Below, piece by piece: positions 50,924 through 62,398 of a stretch of 64,000 nucleotides of DNA. The notes beneath the pieces are model-generated. The model worked only from the letters and a program-made list of their open reading frames with translations. It was not told the DNA's origin and made no database searches. Origin of the DNA: Citrus sinensis. Lineage: Eukaryota; Streptophyta; Magnoliopsida; Sapindales; Rutaceae. The stretch is from positions 1,178,001 to 1,242,000 of the forward strand of contig NC_068558.1 of NCBI RefSeq assembly GCF_022201045.2. The letters run 5' to 3'. The position numbers and the translations under genes were made by a program. How positions within the stretch are numbered: the first letter of the stretch is position 1; each line of letters begins with the position of its first letter.

Positions 50924-51482
50924 GGGATATAATCATTTTCCCACCAAAGGTATTCTGACACATCATGTCAGTACCACGGTTTGGTAAAACCATCAGTTTA
51001 CCACCAAACGTTTAAACTGTTAGTATTTTCCCACCATTCCGTTAAAACTCAGTTAATATGTAACAGAAAATTCATAAAAAGGTCAATTTTATCCCTGGAG
51101 CGTAAAAGATGATTTTGCCCTTTAAGAAGAAAGAACAAAAAATGATGATTTAATTACAAAAATCATAAAATATTAATTACATTATTTTTTAAAAGGTCAA
51201 TTTTATAAAATTCATAAAGGGTAATTTTTGTCCTTTAAGAAGGAAGAACAACAAATTATGATTTAATTACAAAATTCATAAAAGGTTAATTACATGGTCT
51301 TTTACACTCCAGGGGTAAAATTGACATTTTATAAATTTTCCGTTACATATTAACTGGGTTTTAACGGAATGGTGAGAAAATGCTAACAATTTAAACGTTT
51401 GGTGGTAAATTGATGGTTTTATCAAACCGTGGTACTGACATGATATGTCAGAATATCTTTGGTGGAAAAATGATAATATCCC
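50924..51482. mobile_element. Mutator-like MITE, second family
   Basis: Nearly 200 bp at each end are inverted copies, from GGGATATAATCATTTTCCCA on the left to its complement at the right edge. They include the TGTCAGTACCACGGTTTG and CCGTTAAAACTCAGTTAATA stretches. Nine-base TTATTATTA duplications flank it (50915-50923, 51483-51491), though both lie in ATT repeats, so the duplication could be coincidental. The interior has repeated blocks (ccctttaagaagaaagaac and tcctttaagaaggaagaac) and no coding frame. Confidence 0.85.

Positions 51483-51521
<39 letters not shown>
51483..51521. repeat. (TTA)n microsatellite
   Basis: About thirteen TTA units directly at the right edge of the Mutator-like MITE. 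Confidence 0.92.
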
Positions 51522-51525
<4 letters not shown>

Positions 51526-51535
51526 GTAGAGGAGT

Positions 51536-51569
<34 letters not shown>

Positions 51570-54562
51570 TCAATCTTTTAACTCTCTAACCATCCAAATT
51601 TGCACTTAGGTAGTCCGCCAACTAAACTGTTTGAAAATCACACGGCCTTGCTCTTAACAACTCTTCATTTTAAAACTTTACTAGTGATTTTTGTTACTTA
51701 AATAATGTTATACCATTGAATATATTTCTATTTATTTGATGTTGATTTTTTGGCCCCTTTGTCATTAAAAATAAATATATGAATAAAAAATGCAATTCTA
51801 TAAAAAAAGATTGTACAAATTAATATAATATAATATGATTGGTTGGATGAAAAAAAAAGATAATACAAATAAATCATGTGAGTAATATGATATTTTTATT
51901 CAATCAATCATATTATATTACACTAGCTTATTAAAAAAAAATTTGTAACTATATATCTTGTTAAAAAAGTGATGCAACATGGAAGTACACAAAAAAAAAA
52001 GTGATGTAACATTTATTTATTAAATGATAGAATGATTAAATAAATAATTTCTTTTTTAAAAATGATTAAATACATAATTTCGCAGAAGGTAAACATTGAT
52101 CATCTTATGGGATACAACTAGGTACGGGCTGTGCTGCATAAGTTGGTATGTGATTATGTGCTGATTCCTTGTGGGCTCTGGGCCACTGCACTTTAATCTT
52201 TCAGCAACTGCACCCAAAGTACTTTAAGGCCACTCAAATTCTTAGCTCATTAGTCATTAATAACAAATTTCAAAGAGTGGGACTGCTACTCTGCTAGCAC
52301 CCTCCAATTTATTTTTATTTTTTCTGTCGAGACTTACTTTATATTTAGAAATATATTTTTCTTGGACCAACACTTAACTCTAACTTCTCAATTTCTTCCC
52401 CTCACTTCCAGTTGTCTTGTAATTTCCTCGTAGCACTCTTCTACCCACCATCAACGCAAACAAAATTTTATTAGTGATGGATTTTTAAATGCCAAATTAA
52501 AACATAAATTTGAATTAATTTGAGTTGAAAGTGAACATAAATGAACCTTTGTGACAAAAACTGTTATTTAAGTTTATACGAGAAAATGGACACTGATGAA
52601 AAAGATTGACAAGAGTAAGAATTCGTTATTAATTTATTAGTGAAATCAGAGTGATGACATTGTTGTTGTTACCTAAAAATCGACACTAGGACCAAAGGCT
52701 CATTTCAATCCTTCAAGTATATATTCTACAATGGACGCAAGCCACTATGATGGAAGGAATGGATACATTAAAGTAAGGTTCGTTCACATTGATCAATTTT
52801 GGTCAAGTCCATTTAAAGAGCCTTTGTCGACAAAGTAATACCTTGTGAAACAGGTTAGCGGAGAATCAATAACCATAGGAGGCCCATAAGAAACTTAATA
52901 CTGCTCAAATTTATGTACGTTCATAGTTGAGTTTACAGTAGGAGCCTTACCTTCAATCCCAGTAAAACCCTAGTTTCAGCCAAGCTCCTTTCTTATCCCT
53001 ACAAGGTAGATGTTTGGTGGCCAATAACCCTTATTTAGGAAAAAGATACTTGAAACCGATACAATGAAAGGATAAACTGATGCAACGAAAGATAAAAAAT
53101 ATAGCGTGATCAATAATATATATATGAATAATCCTATCCCTAGTTGAAGAAAGATCGTCTCCAACCAATCTGGAGGAGACGTATGGACAGATGGAAACCT
53201 CACCAAAATTTTTGGTGACTCCACTAGGTATCTTTCCAACCATTCAAAGAGTGACAAAGGACCTGATGAAATCTGCCAAAACAAATGCAAAGTGCTTGTG
53301 AGTTAAAAAAAAAAAGAAAAAGAAAAGTATAATTAGTGGCGAAGCTCAAACATTCAGAAAAAAATTGCTTAATTACAAAATTAATCTTATTTATACTTAT
53401 GTTAGTACTTTTATATGAATTAGCTATGTTGCCTCTTCAACTATCATGAAATTCTTGTCTAAGTTCATCCTTTGAGAGGTAAATGTGTTATCTAAATAAT
53501 CTCAAACAAAATTGCCAAAAGAAAGGGTGTTAACGAGAAAAATAGTGGGTGTTAAAAGCGTCGCTCTTTGGAAAAAGTAAATTAGCCTGCATAGGACGGG
53601 GCTTCTTATCACTAATCCAAAGTTCTGGAAACATGGAACTTGGTTTTTTTTTTTTTAAATAAAAAAAGATAAAAATGGAATGAATACTGCATACGTACCA
53701 CTTTTAATAGCACTTGCTAATACTTATGACCAAAGCTTTAATTTGCTTTTGTTAGGAATAATTCTTTCAATTGGCCTTATCCTGATTCTGATTTAACACG
53801 TAAATCAATAAGCAAAAGCAAAAGCATGAATGAAGAAAAGAAAAAGGACGATCATGTTTGCGTGTATTCTTCATTCCAAGTACGAGTTTATTGATAAATA
53901 ACATTATTAATTATTGCTAAATGACGATAATTAGATCCCTTTTTCATGCGGTTCTTTCCTTTATTATAATAATATCCATCACTTCAATTACTTATTATTA
54001 TATTATCAGTGGGACAACTGTGCAAAGTTAAATTCTGTCTCCTTTGTTTCTTAAGTTAATAATTAAAAGACGCACCAACTTTTTATGGATCATTAACTTG
54101 TTAATATTTGGAAACACTTCTTTTTTGCCGACTTTGAGAACGGGGAATTAAACCGATGCTTCTTTAGCAAAATCCTTTCTAGATTGTTGATTATATCGTC
54201 ATACGCAGCTAATTAAGAATCAAAGCAAATTGAATCTTATATACATATATATATCATGCTAATTGTAATGAAGCCTCTTCAAATTATTTGCTCAAAATTT
54301 TATTCTAAAAAAAATCATTCTGAATTATATGATATTTATTATAATTAATTCACTTGAGACTTATTCAAATGTATTTAGGTACGACTTAATTAACGATATA
54401 TGATTAGTGTAATTAATTCATTTGAAACTTGTAAAAAATTGCCAACTGCTTTGTATATAAAATATTAAAATATTGTCTTTGAATTTAAAACATCACTTCG
54501 CACTTCAAAGTTTTGGATACAATTTGTATGATTGACCATATTCTCAACTGAAATATATAACT
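51522..54562. other. Intergenic, no gene recognised
   Basis: Mostly AT-rich. A more complex block at about 52680-53290 contains a 104-codon minus-strand frame with no recognised domain and no supporting splice structure. It may be an old repeat or a non-coding exon. Confidence 0.4.
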
Positions 54563-54830
54563 ACTAGGGCTTGGCTCAGTTGCTATAACCACTCCTTTAA
54601 AAGTGTAAGAAAAGTGGTTTGAGCCTCTACAAACATATTGTAGGGGTTTTACTTTAAATTTCCTTCTTCAAATCTTGAATGAAGACAGTCTTTCTCTTAA
54701 AAAGGAGTTGACGTTTCTCGAATATTTGAGAGGGTTAAAAATTTGAGCGGTGCCATATCAGAATTGATATAAATTGGTCTCAGTAATTATAAGACTGTAA
54801 ATATCATGAGTAATTGTCTCGTAAAAAAAA
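54563..54830 (+). mobile_element. tRNA-derived SINE, copy 1
   Basis: RNA polymerase III boxes are present at tRNA-like spacing: an A-box-like TGGCTCAGTTG at 54572-54582 and a B-box-like GGTTTGAGCC at 54616-54625. A 3' body ends TAAATATCATGAGTAATTG, followed by an A run (54823-54830). The whole is about 270 bp. It has no protein coding. A related copy follows immediately. Confidence 0.75.
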
Positions 54831-54849
54831 CTAAAATATATAAGCTTTA

Positions 54850-55070
54850 ATGTTCTTGGCCACTCCCTCACAAGTGTGAGGGAAGTGGTTTGAGCCCCCA
54901 CAGACGCATTGCAGGAATTTAATTTAAATTTTCTTCCTTGAAACCCCAGAACTTGAGTAAAGACAGTCTATTTCTCAGGAGGGAGCAGTACCATATCAGA
55001 GTTGATGTAAACTTATCTCAATTATTTTGTACGGTGTAAATATCATGAGCAATAGTTCTTTTAAAAAAAA
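54850..55070 (+). mobile_element. tRNA-derived SINE, copy 2 (5' truncated)
   Basis: Same family and orientation as the preceding copy. It shares the ccactccctc / aagtggtttgagcc head with a B-box-like GGTTTGAGCCCCC (54887-54899), the AAAGACAGTCTATTTCTC and CCATATCAGAGTTGAT blocks, the TAAATATCATGAGC tail and a terminal A run. The A box is lost. Confidence 0.75.
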
Positions 55071-55559
55071 ATATTCTTGGCTCTCGAGACTTGCTGCCAT
55101 GTGTGCATTATTCTTGTCCAATATTTTTATTTTAGAATTTTCGTTAATTTTGTAGATTTTTGCAGAATTTATATAACTTTATTGGTACAATATATATTTG
55201 ACGTGTTAATTAGGCAAAACCAAATGAGTGGATGTGATGGTATCTCGTTCCACACAGTCTAGTGCCTTTCATCCGGAAATGGCTGTGCAACGTCAGCATT
55301 TTTGTCGATGTGTACTAACTAATAAAATGAATACTTGAATAGAAAGTTCATGAAACTGTCGATGCACTCTCACGTTCGTTAGCATGTGATATAACTTTAT
55401 TGTTTTGATTCATGACAAATAATTCAAATAGGGGAAAATAGAGAAAATAATTTCAAGAAGAAAGCATCATGTGTGACTGAATTCATCCATGTGCCTTGCT
55501 TTTAAATAATAATTTTAAAAAATATAAATCGTATCCCACTTTCAAGTGAGGTGAATTAT

Positions 55560-55720
55560 GATATCATATTCTCTGGATCAAAATTAGCATATCAACAAAG
55601 GAAAAGAGAGTGTAAAATTTGAACTGTATTATATAAAATTTATAAATTAGTCATAATAATTATTTGATTGTAAATATTAATGTAATAATCTCATGTAATT
55701 AAAAAAAATAAAGGAAAAAA
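55560..55720 (+). mobile_element. Degenerate SINE tail
   Basis: Resembles the 3' half of the two SINEs upstream: a TTAGTCATAATAATTA-like segment, then TTGTAAATATTAATG, then TCTCATGTAATT and an A run. The head is missing. Tentative because the sequence is AT-rich. Confidence 0.4.
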
Positions 55721-58700
55721 AATTCTTTTAAAAAAATGTACTACTGATTGTCGTCTCTTATTTCTTTAATTATTAGTCATATTATATGAACATTTTATGC
55801 AAATTAATTCTAGAGCTAGGATTGTTGGTATTAAGATTATCCTAATTCGATTGTGGGAGAAGATAGTGATTAATTTTATGAGGAAAGATCTCACGTTTGA
55901 GTTAAATTTTTTAGATTGAGAAAGAGTCAAGACTATTTATCAAATGATATCAAAGTGTATAGACTCGCTGACCGTCTTGTCTCAATAATTTTAACTCAAA
56001 GCTCAATATGTGAAGAATAAATTATAATATTATATGGTTCTATCTCATATCAAATATGAAAGGAATCAGTGGTCATTTTACAAGTGTGAGTGTGAAGGAT
56101 TCTTGCACTCCTTGGCTTCCAAACATTCAGCCATCAACAGAATAACTAGGTTGTTTTAATATTATTAAAAAAATTCATTAAATTCCTTAAGTTTTTATTA
56201 TTTCTTTTTTATATAAAAATAGTTTTCACGTTTTCCCTGAAGTATATTCTTAAAAAAAAAAATTCCCTCCTGAAATAACTAAAATATCATTACCCTTGCG
56301 TGTGTGACTTTTAAAATTTAATATTTAAAGTAGTTTATTATTTTAATTAGAGTTGTAAATTTATTTCAATAAATATATATTTTTTATTTGGAACTGGATT
56401 CTTAATATTCTATTACTTAATATATGTATTACGTTTTTATTTTAAATGTACTGTGACTCATACTTTATCATTCATACTTTATATAAACAAACTAATAGTT
56501 TAGGGGTACCATCTAATCAAAGATATGAGTATCGTAATACAAATTTAATAAAATCTTGTTTTGAAAGCACTGTGCTCGATTGTGTGGACCTACTTCTAAA
56601 TTATTTCGAAAAGTTATTTCCCTATATACCTATTCACACTAGGTTACTTAAACGTCATCCACAGACCAATCACACTGGCGAAAAGAAGTAGTAGTATATG
56701 CGCAGATCTCTGAAAAGTTGAAACTATAACTATGCAAATACTACCAGTGATGGAACAAATGCGGGCATAAATCCGAGTGCAGAGTGAAGAAGAGAGAAAA
56801 ATGGAGAGGGAGATCCCAAGGAGAGAGGACAGCACCATGCTCATTTCATGTGGGCAAGTTATGAATTATTCTGGCAAACCCATTATGACAAAGAGATGAA
56901 TATTAAAAAAGAGAGAAAAAAAAAAAAAAGAATTGATGATTAAAAAGGCATGCACTATGCAACATAATAGAAAAATTCAAAATTTGACAGAAAAATAAGA
57001 TCAAGCAAATCTAGCTGTGCAAAGTGCAAACACAATGGTCTTTTCACGGGACAACCCCATCTGCCCCATTAAAGCAACAAAATAATGCCTTGTGCCTTCG
57101 CTTGCCTCGCATCGGTACTTGTCTCTCTGCAGATGATGTCTGTAAATTATAGTGTTAAACAGCTCATTGTCTTTCTCCTCCTCTCGCCCGTCTATGAAGG
57201 GAGGTGTCTGTTCACTGTATTATCAAAGTCCATTTTTAATAATTGTTGTTTCAATTCATGTTAGCCTTTTACAATACAACAATATTTTCTTGCTATGTGA
57301 GAAGGTGTAAGACCCAAATCAATTTTGTCTTTGCTTTTTAAAGTATTGTTCTTAATTTCATATACCCATCAGGCTTAATTAATTAATTAATTTGCATGTG
57401 TACACGTCAACTTTTTCTTGCTATATTCCTCCCCTTGGTTTATCTAATATGATGTTAATTAGCTATTAGCATATTTTTTTTCCGTTTTTGGCTAATCTGC
57501 GAGCGTAGGGTGACATGCATTCATTAAAAAGAAGTCGCTTTGTTAGTTGATGACTTCATTCATCGTCATACTGACGATGATATTTTATCTTCCGTTGCTT
57601 TTTTTTTTACTTTTCCCTTTAATAATTATGAAAATTCGAAATTAATGACGTCCTATCAAAGTGTTTTTTTTTTATTTTAAAGTCAAAATGATTTTTGATA
57701 TGGAGTGAGAACTGAAAGATCTGAAGTGGGAACCGGGCAATTAGTGGATCTTTAAACTGGTTAGTTCTCACAAGTTAAAGGCTACAGCCTGACTCGCTTG
57801 AAATTTTAACTAATTTTACGTATATTTTAAGTTTTTGCTGCTTTTCCAGGTTTTGCGTTATAGTTTCCGTAGGATGATTGACTACTGTCTGCATTATTAT
57901 CTTTATTTTCTCTGTCAACTTATTTTAAGTTTAGAATTTCTTCATTATTGCTTCCATCAAACTAAGGACTTTGGTGGAGGCAGATCAATATATGTGATAA
58001 TTATCCTTCAATTGTATAATAATACAATTGGGAAATTGTTAATTTCAGTTTAATGTATGTTTTTAGAAATAACTGCAATAAATTAGTTGCTGTTACACAA
58101 GCTTAAATGTTATTATTTAGATTATTGCGTTAAGTTTAAATTTTCAGGTCAAATGAAAACTTAGCATAAAATCATAATGGCTTTTATATAAAAGTCTTTA
58201 TGTTCGAACACAAATTAAATTAAACAGAGTGGAATTTTCATTAGGGTAACTGGGTATATTTGATAGCGTTTTCTAAATGGTTTTAATTAGAGAATCGCAA
58301 TGATGTCATTTAAAAATGATAATTTTTATTGAATGAGAATGTGAAAAAGAAGAGAAAGGAAGGAAAAATGAGATTAGACGGATGGATGGACAGATGAGAG
58401 GAAAAAGTAGTGATTGGACAATTGAAGAGAAGTGAGAAGGGTGAAATTTGTGTGTAAAAAACTCTAAGCTGTGAGTGTGAGGGGTACCACTTGTTCGGCA
58501 GACTTTTTGTGTTGACAAGACTCTGATTTCAGTGATTTGAATGAGAATCTGATGTGATCTTTCCAGAATTAATAATAATTTCCTCATTGCTATCTATTGG
58601 CTCCTTCGTGGTTCCCTCCACCCTCCATTGTCTGTTGCCCCTATTCCTCCCCTCCATAATTTATTTTACAATATCGCTTGCTAATGTAAGCTTCTGGATA

Positions 58701-60160
58701 TTTTTTTATTAAAAGATAATTCTTTCAAATTCTCAGGAAAAATACTATGTAGTTATTATATATAGTAACACCTTCTCTAATTAGGACGGTTTTTTTTTAT
58801 AAAAATTTTGACAATTGTTGTTACAGTATTTTTGTATTTGTCTTTAGATTAAGTTGAAGTAAAGTGTTGCTGTTAACAAAGCTTGTCTTAGCTTTTGATG
58901 CCTGGTGAAAGGCTGAATGCACCATGTTGCGCGTGCTCTCCTTTCAATAAATTTTACAAAATTGCTTCATTCCCACGTATCGTACAAGTAAAGACGAGAA
59001 GATTCTATCCATAGTTCCAGTAAATAAAAATCAGAAGACATATTTTTATTTTTTTTTATTTTTTATCGGAAACAAAAATCTTTATCCATTCTTCTTTGCA
59101 ATCTTAATTATATGTAGAAACCATATTAGTGGACAAAAACACCAATTTTTTTTTTTTGGGGGGTGGAGGGGTTGGGGACTGTAATCACCACCTATCGCCG
59201 CATATTTAGATAGAGGTGGAGAATTTATGAGGTTTCAGAAGCACTGGTTTCGGAGAATTTATAACTTAATTCCATTCCATTTCTCTAGTTTTTGGTCAAT
59301 AAGAAATGGAATGGAATTAAGTTCCCCTTTGTTTATTTCATATTAAATATATAATATATTTATAATTATGTAGCTATTATGTGTGTGCAACTTAAAAATA
59401 ATTTTTTAAATGTATTCTAAACTTGTGAAACGGTAAAGCATGCAGTAATTAATATACCTTCCCCCCAACCGAAAAAAAAAAAAAAAAAGAGGTTCATTCC
59501 GTATTTGGTCACTAGTCAATTCTTGATTTTGGGCTTTTATCTTTATGTTTTCTAGTTGCCAAAAACTGTATGTCTTCCCTTTTTCTATAATTAAGCAAAC
59601 AGGTTGAAATTTTACACGATTTGTACCATTAGATATGCGAATGAAAGACACATACATATAAGATAAGACATATCGCTTTCATATATTAACTATCGAACAA
59701 GAAATCCAATCTGAAATATCTACATCATGCGTAGCTTGAGCCTAAAGTTAGCACATGATCTAGCTGCTTAGAGCAAATATTAGTAAATTATCTTAGTAGC
59801 CAAAGCTGCACGATTCTTATTCAAAACCACCTTGCAATCTTATCAAATATAATAATAATCTTTATCTTGATCGTCATCTCAAGACTTGGATTGTTCTTCA
59901 GTATAAACAGATCAGCTTTCTTCATCTGATTGAAGATAATACGTATGATCTAGATCAAGTTTAATTTTATATTGTACTTATTATAAATTTTGTTTGATCA
60001 TATTAAAGTATTAAATTATCGAGTTATTTTTGTTGTGTCAACTACTCGTTGTGCTAATAGTTGACACTTCTTTGTTTTATTTTTACATTCGTCCTCTTAA
60101 AATAGTTTGGTTGATGCTATTTGTGCTCGTGATCACCCGAATTCAAATAAGAAAAAGGGG
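55721..60160. other. Gene-poor AT-rich region
   Basis: About 4.4 kb without a recognisable gene. It includes a purine-rich block at 58330-58450 and a poly(T)-G stretch near 59150-59170. Short frames at 56446-56691, 57835-58053 and 58306-58587 show no family features. It may hold distant regulatory DNA for MIR319, but nothing specific is visible. Confidence 0.4.
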
Positions 60161-60508
60161 CAAAGGATTGGTTTAGCGGTTAGTTTTTCATCCTATCCAA
60201 ACTATTTTAATAAATAAATAAGTCTACTTTTACTACATAAAAATATAAGTCTAATAACTTAATTCCTACACTCTTACCATTGAAACAACCAAGCACTCAA
60301 GGTTCGAGTCACCTTGAGTGTATATGTTAGAGTTCCAACAATACTTGAGACTCAATTATCCTCTTAGTGAAATTATCACGTATCATGTGAAGATAGAAAT
60401 TCAGGCTTTCCTATAGTAAAATTATCAAGGATAGTATTGATAGATTTCTTATTATAAATATCCATAAAATTCTGATGGTACTATATCAGTGTATCAAAAA
60501 AAAAAAAA
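60161..60508 (+). mobile_element. Possible SINE of a second family
   Basis: A-box-like TGGTTTAGCGG at 60169-60179, an excellent B-box GGTTCGAGTCACC at 60301-60313, and a terminal A run (60497-60512). The A-to-B spacing of 130 bases is far too long, so an insertion between the boxes or two merged elements is likely. Confidence 0.45.
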
Positions 60509-60512
60509 AAAT

Positions 60513-61891
60513 TCTCTGCACTCTTACCCGATATGCTTTATGATAATTAACTTAATTAACTTGAAGGCGGATGTTGTCATACTAAATAAGTTAAGCATAT
60601 AGAGATAAGATGAAAGTTGTATAATAATAATACAGAATGGAAAGCCAAAAGTTCATAGCAAAAAGTTCAAATGTTAAGCACTATTTTGTTTAGCATTAGT
60701 TTTAATATAATCATTATAGAGAGAGTATTACGTTTGGTATGCAAGATTGGATTAGAATAATTGTCAGACTATGTTAAATTATATTTAAATAATATTAAAT
60801 AGCATTCAAGTTGATATTTAAATATAATATTAATTATTCACCAAATTTATAATAATAATTAAAATAAATTTAAAAAGTAATTAATAAGAAAATTAAATTT
60901 ATTGTGAATAAGTTATTGGGTAGTTATAATATAATAAACAAATAAAAAGAAATAAAATAATTTCAATATTTAATTAAAATTTATCAAATATTTAAAAATA
61001 TTATATAAAATCAATTAATTAGTGGTATTATTAATTTTCATGATATTTTTAATATTATATTCGTGAGTATTAAATGGTTAATTTTATTGGTAAATTATTA
61101 TATATACAAGTAATGAAAATTTAACTCAAGAACTAGCAGAAGTAAAAGTGCCAATTTTATTAGGTCATAGATAATAAATAAAAAAATAATCAATGTACTG
61201 ATATTCGGTATAAATAAAAAAAATAACGATATAAATGAAAATCTCATAAATGGACCACTTTTTTTTTTAATTTTATTGCAACTAAACTCATGTATAAATT
61301 AAAATAACTAATCCAATGATTTTAGGATTAAATTCAAATTCAGTCCCCCCCTGTCTAGTCCAATCCAACTAAACTTACCAAATATGAGATAGATATTTAA
61401 GCTCAAAATTAGTTTAATCTCATATTTAATCCTAGAATCTAAGCATGGCCTAAGTGGATATATATAGGTATTTTTCCTAATCTCTCCAAGGTTTTACTAG
61501 ATTTTTACTACCTTTTTAAAAATTCCTTTCTAACTTTAATAAACATGTGAAAACATACACGTACGTATTTATAGAAATATCAGATAACTTATAACCAATA
61601 TTAATTATGTCTTTCAAGTCTAGAAATTATACTCACCGGGGCATGGATGCAAGTACAGTTCATGCTTATTAGTTACTACATTATAGAATTAATTTATATA
61701 TATTTATATAGGGGCATATGCAAAGGAATTGATGGACTCTCCACAATGGAAGGGATTGATGGGAGGCTTCTTACAAATAAAAGCTAGCAAAGGGAAAAGA
61801 AAGAATATGAATAACTCTTTTATTTATTTAATTATGATCACAATAAATATTTAAATAATTGTTTGTTGTCTAATCTTTGCCTTTCTTTCAG
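60513..61891. other. AT-rich region upstream of MIR319
   Basis: Very AT-rich without coding frames. The last few hundred bases before 61892 are the likely MIR319 promoter. Confidence 0.4.
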
Positions 61892-61901
61892 CTATATAAA
61901 G
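61892..61901 (+). promoter_or_regulatory. Candidate TATA box of the MIR319 gene
   Basis: CTATATAAAG, preceded by pyrimidine-rich sequence (cctttctttca), lies about 315 bases before the hairpin. Plant MIRNA genes are Pol II genes with TATA boxes at such distances. A start near 61925 is predicted, not shown. Confidence 0.55.
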
Positions 61902-62217
61902 CCATTCCTTTGCACTTAGATCCACGAGATGCTTAGTAACCTCGCCAGTGATAGTACCAGCCAATAAAAAGCTCTTTCTTCTCCATCTTCGCCATTGACA
62001 TTAGTTTTATACCCCTTTGTGAGAGATCTCTTCTTCTCTTTCCTTTAGGGTTTTTTTCAGCAAGGCCCATTTTCGTGATCTGTACTTGTGAAATTAGCAC
62101 AGATCTGCATATCATTAGGCAAGGATATACGTGGATAAGGTTCAAGAAGTTTTTCTCATTGTATTGTATGTCTTTTTTTCAATTTTTTTCAAAGTTTGTT
62201 GATTTTGATTAAGCTGG

Positions 62218-62238
62218 GAGCTTTCTTCGGTCCACTTA
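62218..62238 (+). ncRNA. miR319 passenger (star) strand
   Basis: GAGCTTTCTTCGGTCCACTT pairs with the mature strand with the usual few mismatches. Conserved in this position in MIR319 genes; the exact ends are inferred. Confidence 0.75.
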
Positions 62239-62322
62239 TGGGTGGCAATAGGATTTAATTAGCTGCTGACTCATTCATCCAAATACTGAGTAAAGGGTCG
62301 AAATGGATACCCAGTAAATGAG

Positions 62323-62341
62323 TGAATGATGCGGGAGACAA
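62323..62341 (+). ncRNA. Possible second small RNA (miR319.2-like)
   Basis: TGAATGATGCGGGAGACAA lies on the 3' arm, loop-proximal to the mature strand. The same block is conserved in Arabidopsis MIR319 precursors, where a second small RNA has been reported. Accumulation here is unproven. Confidence 0.6.
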
Positions 62342-62364
62342 ATTGAATCTTAAGCTTCCTGTGC

Positions 62365-62384
62365 TTGGACTGAAGGGAGCTCCC
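62365..62384 (+). ncRNA. miR319: Mature miR319
   Basis: TTGGACTGAAGGGAGCTCCC matches the conserved plant miR319 core exactly. The next base is A, so a 21-nt form would end in CCCA; the 5' U and length fit AGO1 loading. Confidence 0.95.
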
Positions 62385-62398
62385 ATTGCTCGCTAATC

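Larger units (their letters stand above)
62207..62398 (+). ncRNA. MIR319: MIR319 precursor hairpin
   Basis: Encodes miR319, which directs cleavage of TCP transcription factor mRNAs and so controls leaf growth and petal and stamen development. The 192-base segment folds into the long hairpin typical of MIR319/159. The base pairs GATTAAGC-type sequence (62207) with GCTAATC (62392-62398). The 5' arm has GGGAGCTTTCTTCGGTCCAC (62216-62235). The 3' arm has the mature sequence TTGGACTGAAGGGAGCTCCC (62365-62384), identical to the conserved miR319 core. A second paired block lies nearer the loop: CTGACTCATTCATCC on the 5' side against GAGTGAATGATG on the 3' side. This two-duplex form suits loop-to-base processing known for this family. 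There is no other gene on this strand nearby. Confidence 0.96.

Noticed and set aside
60301-60313. tRNA B-box, considered as a tRNA gene
   Set aside because: No cloverleaf can be assembled: the A box is 130 bases upstream and no acceptor stem pairs. A SINE is the better reading.
61738-61775. GGACTCTCCACAATGGAAGG-like segment, considered as another miRNA
   Set aside because: It resembles miR159/319 only loosely, and I see no pairing arm close by.
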